This document shows positions 6,532 through 9,983 of a stretch of 9,983 nt of DNA, piece after piece. The translations under genes were made by a program, and so were the position numbers. Positions within the stretch are counted from its first letter, which is position 1, and every line of letters begins with the position of its first letter. The notes under the pieces were generated by a model that made no database searches, was not told the DNA's origin, and worked only from the letters and a program-made list of their open reading frames with translations. This stretch comes from UBA5232 sp964557565 (lineage in GTDB: Bacteria > Patescibacteriota > Dojkabacteria > SC72), in the NCBI GenBank assembly GCA_964557565.1, contig CAZLAH010000018.1:1-9983 (forward strand). The letters are read 5' to 3'.

Positions 6532-6798
6532 ATGTCACATGTTGCAGCAGGAGCTACAACCTCAAACCATGGTCATGTTGCAGGCAAAAGGCTTGGAGTA
6601 AAAAAGTTTGCTGGAGAAAAAGTAAACGCAGGAAACATAATCATTAGACAAAATGGTTCGTTATATCATCCTGGTCATAACACATATATTGGTAGAACAT
6701 TTTCAATCCATGCTAAAACAGATGGTGTTGTTAAGTTTAGAAGAATGAAATCTTTTAAGAGAACACAATACTATGTAGATGTGGTAGAATCAAACTAG
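6532..6798 (+). CDS. rpmA: 50S ribosomal protein L27
   Basis: L27 sits near the peptidyl transferase centre, where its flexible N-terminal tail approaches the tRNA 3' ends. The 88-residue length is normal. KRLGVKKFAGE (19-29), GNIIIRQNGSLYHPG (34-48), the GR at 54-55 and HAKTDGVVKF (60-69) are clear family motifs. The tail is unusual. Compared with Escherichia coli L27, Lys4, Lys5, Arg11 and Arg14 are replaced by Val, Ala, Ser and Gly, and the RNGRDS segment reads SNHGHV, with three histidines in the first 15 residues. There is no Firmicutes-type cleavable extension. It lies 34 bases after the Trm11-like gene and one base before the next ATG. No Shine-Dalgarno sequence or good promoter is seen, so it is probably read from the rplU promoter. 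It stops with TAG. Confidence 0.96.
   Translation: MSHVAAGATTSNHGHVAGKRLGVKKFAGEKVNAGNIIIRQNGSLYHPGHNTYIGRTFSIHAKTDGVVKFRRMKSFKRTQYYVDVVESN
6782..6790 (+). promoter_or_regulatory. Possible extended -10 promoter of trmH/rlmB inside rpmA
   Basis: TGG-TAGAAT fits TGN-TANNNT and matches 5 of 6 consensus bases. It lies inside the last codons of rpmA, nine bases before the next ATG, which predicts a leader of about three bases. Because it overlaps coding sequence it may be coincidence, and the gene could simply be cotranscribed with rpmA, whose stop is one base upstream. Confidence 0.35.
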
Positions 6799-6799
6799 T

Positions 6800-7546
6800 A
6801 TGCCTAAATCCAAACATATACAGATAGAGAGTAAAAATGCTCTACTTGAACTCTTAAAGGAGGGTAGAGATTTTGACAAGATTTATGCAGCTAGTAATGC
6901 TTTTAAGGATGTTAAGAGTAGAGAGATCTTTGAAGTAGCATCAAAAAGACAAATCCCCATATTAAAAGTATCTAGAAGGGCTCTAAACAGAAAACTCAGA
7001 ACATCATCATCCGAAAGTCTAGTAGGGTATATGGTTTCTGAAAATGATTGGAGTTTGTCAGAACTTTTAGAAAAAATATATTCAGAGAAGAAACAACCAT
7101 TCTTTTTAATTCTTGATAGTTTGAAATATACTCAAAACATTGCAGCTATCATGAGGACAGCTTTTGGGGCTGGTGTTAATGGTATTATCATAAATACCCA
7201 AGAGAAAAGCATCATTTCTGATGAGACCATAAGGATATCTATGGGTGCTGCTGAAAGAGTTCCTCTTGTAGAGATGAATCTTTTTAATGCTATGAAGACT
7301 TTGAAAGAGAATGATATAAAAACATATGCGATACATATGGAAGGCAATTATTACTATGATACTGATCTTAAAGGTGCTGTTGCGTTCGTTTTAGGTGCTG
7401 AAGATGTTGGCATTTCTCCGGGGATGTTGGACAGAGTTGATGGAAAAATTGCACTACCAATGAGGGAGGGTATTGGATCATTGAATGTAGGTGCAACTGC
7501 AGCAGTTCTTGTGTATGAGAAACTAAGACAAGAAGTAAAAGGTTAA
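6800..7546 (+). CDS. rlmB: SpoU/TrmH-family 2'-O-methyltransferase, RlmB-like
   Basis: SPOUT enzymes of this type 2'-O-methylate ribose in rRNA or tRNA; RlmB modifies a guanosine in the 23S rRNA peptidyl transferase region. The first 78 residues resemble the small RNA-binding domain of RlmB and its relatives. The catalytic domain shows motif 1 QNIAAIMRTAFGAGV (112-126) with Asn113 and Arg119, motif 2 FVLGAEDVGIS (196-206) with Glu201, and motif 3 LPMREGIGSLNVGATAA (219-235) with Ser227 and Asn229, which forms the SAM-binding knot. The usual N-x-G of motif 1 reads N-I-A. At 248 residues the size is standard. Its ATG is one base after the rpmA stop, suggesting coupling to ribosomal protein synthesis. 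Its TAA stop overlaps the parB stop on the other strand. Family is certain; the exact target base is inferred. Confidence 0.88.
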   Translation: MPKSKHIQIESKNALLELLKEGRDFDKIYAASNAFKDVKSREIFEVASKRQIPILKVSRRALNRKLRTSSSESLVGYMVSENDWSLSELLEKIYSEKKQPFFLILDSLKYTQNIAAIMRTAFGAGVNGIIINTQEKSIISDETIRISMGAAERVPLVEMNLFNAMKTLKENDIKTYAIHMEGNYYYDTDLKGAVAFVLGAEDVGISPGMLDRVDGKIALPMREGIGSLNVGATAAVLVYEKLRQEVKG

Positions 7547-8397
7547 AGTAATTTTCCCATTAAATCTTTTAACTCTGATCGAGTATTATATCTAATTACT
7601 AGTTTCCCACCTTTTGTCATTTTCGTAATATGTGCAGTAAATCCAAGCTTCTTACTTAATTCTGTAGAATATCTATCAGTTTCCTGATCTGTCTTTTTCC
7701 ATGATCTTGTAGTAGAACCTTTCCCATAGCTTATTTTCCTTACTAATGCCTCTGTTTCTCTCACACTCATACCTCTTTTCATTACCAAATCAGCAGCTGC
7801 TATTAAAGATGTTTTGTCTTTAATACCTAACAACGCTCTTGCATGTCCTTCGCTCAAGTTTTCATTAAGAACAAATTCTTTTACTTCATCTGGAATACCA
7901 AGTAACCTAATCTTGTTTGTTATTGCAACACGACTGTATCCAACCTTCTTTGCAATATCTCCTTGAGGCATTCCAAATTCATCTTGCATCTGCTTGTAAG
8001 CGTATGCTTCTTCCAATGGATTTAAATCTTTTCTTTGTACATTCTCTATGATTGCCAATTCAAGCATTTCTTGAGGAGAACTATCTTTGATTACAACAGG
8101 AACGGTTTTGAAACCTGCTAACTGAGATGCTCTTAATCTTCTCTCTCCAGCAATTAAAAAATACTTCTCTGAATTCTTGTCTTTTGTAATGATTAATGGT
8201 TGTATTACTCCATGCTCTCTGATTGTATCTGCTATGGAAATTAACTCCTCTGGCTCAATATGCATTCTAGGTTGATATGGATTTGCTTCGATCTTTTCAA
8301 TATCGAAATTCTCAATATATGAGCTACTAGAATTATCTATTTCATTTGAATTGATTAAAGCAGCTAACCCCTTACCCAATCTTGAATTTTCTGACAT
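7543..8397 (-). CDS. parB: Chromosome partitioning protein ParB (Spo0J)
   Basis: ParB is the CTP-dependent DNA clamp that loads at parS sites and spreads along the origin region. This 284-residue protein begins with RLGKGLAALI at 6-15, the short peptide that contacts ParA. The N-terminal domain carries NPYQPR (39-44), the CTP-binding AGERRLRA (83-90) and ENVQRKDLNPLEEA (118-131). A helix-turn-helix lies at about 144-166 and EGHARALL at 183-190. The C-terminal part, about 235-284, would be the dimerisation domain. It starts 24 bases after the parA stop, with an ATG and no Shine-Dalgarno sequence or recognisable promoter, so it is probably cotranscribed with parA. No complete parS site is visible nearby. 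Confidence 0.96.
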   Translation of the reverse strand: MSENSRLGKGLAALINSNEIDNSSSSYIENFDIEKIEANPYQPRMHIEPEELISIADTIREHGVIQPLIITKDKNSEKYFLIAGERRLRASQLAGFKTVPVVIKDSSPQEMLELAIIENVQRKDLNPLEEAYAYKQMQDEFGMPQGDIAKKVGYSRVAITNKIRLLGIPDEVKEFVLNENLSEGHARALLGIKDKTSLIAAADLVMKRGMSVRETEALVRKISYGKGSTTRSWKKTDQETDRYSTELSKKLGFTAHITKMTKGGKLVIRYNTRSELKDLMGKLL

Positions 8398-8421
8398 AAA
8401 TAGTATTAACTAAATTTAATC

Positions 8422-9210
8422 TTAAAAGCGTTTAACAAATTCTTTAGCAAGATTCTTGTATGCTAAGGCACCTGTAGATTTATCATCATATTCAAATATT
8501 GTCTTACCATATGATGGGGCTTCTGAAAGTCTTACATTTCTTGGAACTATTGAAGAAAATGCCAAATCCTTAAAGAATTCTTTGACATCACCTACGACAC
8601 TCTCTGAAAGTTTAGTTCTGCTATCATACATAGTTAGTATGACTCCACCTATTGTTAGATCTGGATTTATACCTTTAACCAATTTTGTAGTTTCAATTAA
8701 TTGACCCAATCCCTCTAGTGCAAAGTATTCACACTGTATTGGTATAATGAGCTCGTCAGCAGCACATAGTGCATTTATGGTAAGTAATCCTAAAGATGGT
8801 GGACAATCAATTATCGCATAATCAAAATCTTCCTTGAATTCCTTTAGGGCTTTCTTTAGCAAAGATTCTCTACTGATCATATTCACCATCTCTATCTCTG
8901 CTCCCGCTAAAGAAAGATGGGAAGGAACTAGGAAGAGGTTAGGGGTAGTAGTGCTTACGAAAACGGCAGAGATTTTTTCTCCTTCAACCAATACATTGTA
9001 TATGTTCTTGTATGGAGCTTCATCTGTAGAATTCCAACTCTGTTTATCAAATTGCTGTGTAAATCCCAATCCTGAAGAAAGATTTGATTGAGGATCCAAA
9101 TCTATTACCAGCACTTTTTTTCTCTTCTGTGCAAGGCTAGCACCCAAGTTCATTACTGTGGTTGTCTTTCCAACTCCTCCTTTTTGATTTGCAACTACAA
9201 ATGTTCTCAT
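8422..9210 (-). CDS. parA: Chromosome partitioning ATPase ParA (Soj)
   Basis: ParA binds DNA non-specifically as an ATP dimer and pulls ParB-parS complexes apart; ParB triggers its ATP hydrolysis. The 262-residue protein has the deviant Walker A motif KGGVGKTT at 10-17 with its signature lysine, Walker A' DLDPQSN at 37-43, and Walker B AIIDCPPSLG at 132-141. VPRNVRLSEAPSYGKTI at 222-238 is typical of Soj-type chromosomal ParA. There is no N-terminal helix-turn-helix, so it is not a plasmid type Ia ParA. A loop of about 15 residues after the Walker A' region (51-66) is slightly longer than usual. It lies downstream of lepB with a 32-base gap holding its own predicted promoter, and upstream of parB. 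Confidence 0.97.
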   Translation of the reverse strand: MRTFVVANQKGGVGKTTTVMNLGASLAQKRKKVLVIDLDPQSNLSSGLGFTQQFDKQSWNSTDEAPYKNIYNVLVEGEKISAVFVSTTTPNLFLVPSHLSLAGAEIEMVNMISRESLLKKALKEFKEDFDYAIIDCPPSLGLLTINALCAADELIIPIQCEYFALEGLGQLIETTKLVKGINPDLTIGGVILTMYDSRTKLSESVVGDVKEFFKDLAFSSIVPRNVRLSEAPSYGKTIFEYDDKSTGALAYKNLAKEFVKRF

Positions 9211-9216
9211 ATATTT

Positions 9217-9225
9217 ACTTTAACA
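9217..9225 (-). promoter_or_regulatory. Extended -10 promoter of parAB, predicted leaderless
   Basis: On the minus strand TGT-TAAAGT fits TGN-TANNNT, with the hexamer matching 4 of 6 consensus bases. Exactly six bases (AAATAT) lie between it and the parA ATG, the same arrangement as upstream of the SEDS gene. Transcription would start on the A of the ATG. No -35 box is recognised. The element lies in the 32-base lepB-parA gap. Confidence 0.5.
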
Positions 9226-9242
9226 CGTTTCACACTCTTTGA

Positions 9243-9854
9243 CTAGATATTCTCGTATGACTCATGTGTAGCGATTCTAAACTCTGAAAATGGGAAATAT
9301 ACTATCCAAGCTTTTCCCTTTATATTGCCTTTGTTAATAGTACCAAACTCTCTAGAATCAGAGCTATGTGATCTGTTATCCCCACATACAAAATATTCTC
9401 CATCTGGTACTGTAATACTTTCACCTTCTTTTAGGAATGTCCCACCATTGGTATATATGGAATCACTTAGATATCCAGTTTCGTCTAGAATATTGTTATT
9501 CACATACAAATGCCCATCCTTGAGCATAACTGTATCGCCTGGAAGACCAATGACTCTTTTTATGAAATCTTGAGTATCAGAATATTTGAATATAATGACA
9601 TCACCTCTTTGTGGTTCTGATATTCGGTATACAATTTTATTTGCAGTTAGGTATTCTCCATTTTTGTATGTTGGATGCATAGAGTTACCTATGACCTCGT
9701 GTGGAGTCATTATGAAGAGGTAAAGTACAACAGATATTACTAATGCAATTACGACGGTTTCTAAAAAGGATAGTAAGAATTGACTGATGGAAGAAAAGAT
9801 TGAGGAAATCTTTTCAGTTTGTGTATTACCAGTTTCTTTTTGTTCTTCGTACAT
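9243..9854 (-). CDS. lepB: Signal peptidase I
   Basis: Signal peptidase I cuts signal peptides from exported proteins at the outer face of the membrane. This 203-residue protein has a hydrophilic N-terminus, one membrane segment at about 28-49 and an extracytoplasmic catalytic domain. The nucleophile is Ser58 in IGNSMHPT, and the general base is Lys99 in FIKRVIGLPGD. GDNRSHSSDSRFG-like residues appear as GDNRSHSSDSREFG at 158-171, the family's box E. The size and single membrane segment match the short Gram-positive type more than the two-segment proteobacterial type. It ends in TAG 32 bases before parA and starts with an ATG lacking a Shine-Dalgarno sequence, behind a promoter next to tRNA-Glu. 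Confidence 0.96.
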   Translation of the reverse strand: MYEEQKETGNTQTEKISSIFSSISQFLLSFLETVVIALVISVVLYLFIMTPHEVIGNSMHPTYKNGEYLTANKIVYRISEPQRGDVIIFKYSDTQDFIKRVIGLPGDTVMLKDGHLYVNNNILDETGYLSDSIYTNGGTFLKEGESITVPDGEYFVCGDNRSHSSDSREFGTINKGNIKGKAWIVYFPFSEFRIATHESYENI

Positions 9855-9870
9855 ATTCTTGGCAGATAAT

Positions 9871-9884
9871 TTAGATATATCTAA
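9871..9884. promoter_or_regulatory. Perfect 14-bp palindrome at the predicted lepB transcription start
   Basis: TTAGATATATCTAA is its own reverse complement across all 14 bases; the next flanking pair breaks the symmetry. It lies just downstream of the predicted lepB -10 box and covers the expected start near 9880, where an operator would act. No regulator is encoded beside it. Because AT-rich DNA yields palindromes easily, the operator role is only a suggestion. Confidence 0.35.
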
Positions 9885-9886
9885 TA

Positions 9887-9915
9887 ATACTAAATGAAAT
9901 GTAAAAAATATGCAA
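9887..9915 (-). promoter_or_regulatory. Sigma-70-type promoter of lepB
   Basis: On the minus strand TTGCAT (9915-9910) matches 4 of 6 bases of the -35 consensus, and after a 17-base spacer TAGTAT (9892-9887) matches 4 of 6 bases of the -10 consensus. The expected start is near 9880, giving a leader of about 26 bases. The promoter begins 14 bases past the end of tRNA-Glu, which is on the same strand, so lepB may also be reached by read-through from the tRNA gene. Confidence 0.5.
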
Positions 9916-9928
9916 TTGATTCCAGAAC

Positions 9929-9983
9929 TACCGCTACGGGGAATCGAACCCCGGTTTACAGGATGAAAACCTGTTGTCCTAGA
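9929..9983 (-). tRNA. tRNA-Glu (UUC), 3' part, cut by window edge
   Basis: Read on the minus strand, the anticodon stem ACAGG/CCTGT encloses the loop TTTTCAT with anticodon TTC, which decodes glutamate. The preceding AGGACA resembles the D-stem end of Escherichia coli tRNA-Glu, and the four-base variable loop AAAC also fits. The T arm is CGGGG, loop TTCGATT, CCCCG. The 3' acceptor strand TAGCGGT and discriminator A end at 9929. The next three bases are GTT, so CCA is not encoded, unlike in the tRNA-Gly at the other edge. The 5' acceptor strand and most of the D arm are outside the window. Confidence 0.9.

Noticed and set aside
7542..7573. Bidirectional terminator at the trmH-parB junction
   Set aside because: GTTAAA at 7542-7547 and TTTAAC at 7568-7573 can pair over six A-T-rich bases with a 20-base loop, too weak to call.
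9226..9233. CGTTTCAC as a parS site
   Set aside because: Only one half of the palindrome is present; the following bases ACTCTTTG do not match GTGAAACA.
100..9854. TGA reassigned to glycine or tryptophan
   Set aside because: No gene contains an in-frame TGA, tryptophan is encoded by TGG and glycine by GGN, so there is no positive evidence of a changed code here.

Overview
This is an AT-rich window, roughly one third G+C by eye, that reads as an ordinary core-chromosome segment. It holds eleven complete protein genes and a partial tRNA gene at each edge. Family motifs support every protein call, and I see no insertion sequence, phage gene, CRISPR array or other mobile DNA. The gene set, the small gene sizes, the divergent ribosomal proteins L21 and L27, the complete lack of Shine-Dalgarno sequences and the use of only TAA and TAG stops suggest a Patescibacteria/Candidate Phyla Radiation genome, perhaps in the Microgenomates/Dojkabacteria/Katanobacteria area. 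That placement is an inference from gene character, not from a search.

Layout. Plus strand: 3' part of tRNA-Gly(GCC); ftsQ; ftsA-ftsZ; a RodA/FtsW-type SEDS glycosyltransferase; rplU (L21); a THUMP/Trm11-like methyltransferase; rpmA (L27); an RlmB/TrmH-type SpoU methyltransferase. Minus strand, convergent: parB, parA and lepB (signal peptidase I), then the 3' part of tRNA-Glu(UUC) at the right edge. The two blocks meet on one palindromic TTAA that gives both trmH and parB their TAA stop.

Function. The first block builds the division septum: FtsZ forms the ring, FtsA anchors it to the membrane, FtsQ is the exported division scaffold and the SEDS protein polymerises glycan. The second block combines two large-subunit ribosomal proteins with two RNA methyltransferases. 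The third block combines chromosome segregation (ParA, ParB) with the protease that removes signal peptides.

Expression signals. No start codon has a usable Shine-Dalgarno sequence. Instead, ftsQ, the SEDS gene, trmH and parA each have an extended -10 box (TGN-TANNNT) ending only 6 to 9 bases before the ATG, and rplU has a -35/-10 pair ending 8 bases before its ATG. This geometry predicts leaderless or nearly leaderless mRNAs. ftsA and lepB have conventional promoters with leaders of about 26 to 28 bases. The four genes without a recognised promoter (ftsZ, the Trm11-like gene, rpmA, parB) all lie close behind another gene. This gives the units ftsQ / ftsA-ftsZ / rodA / rplU-methyltransferase-rpmA(-trmH) / lepB / parA-parB.

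I found no clearly new multi-gene system. The best leads are the leaderless-promoter pattern, the methyltransferase in the rplU-rpmA slot (where Firmicutes keep the L27 protease), the altered L27 tail and L21 motifs, and the degenerate PDxG motif in the SEDS protein.
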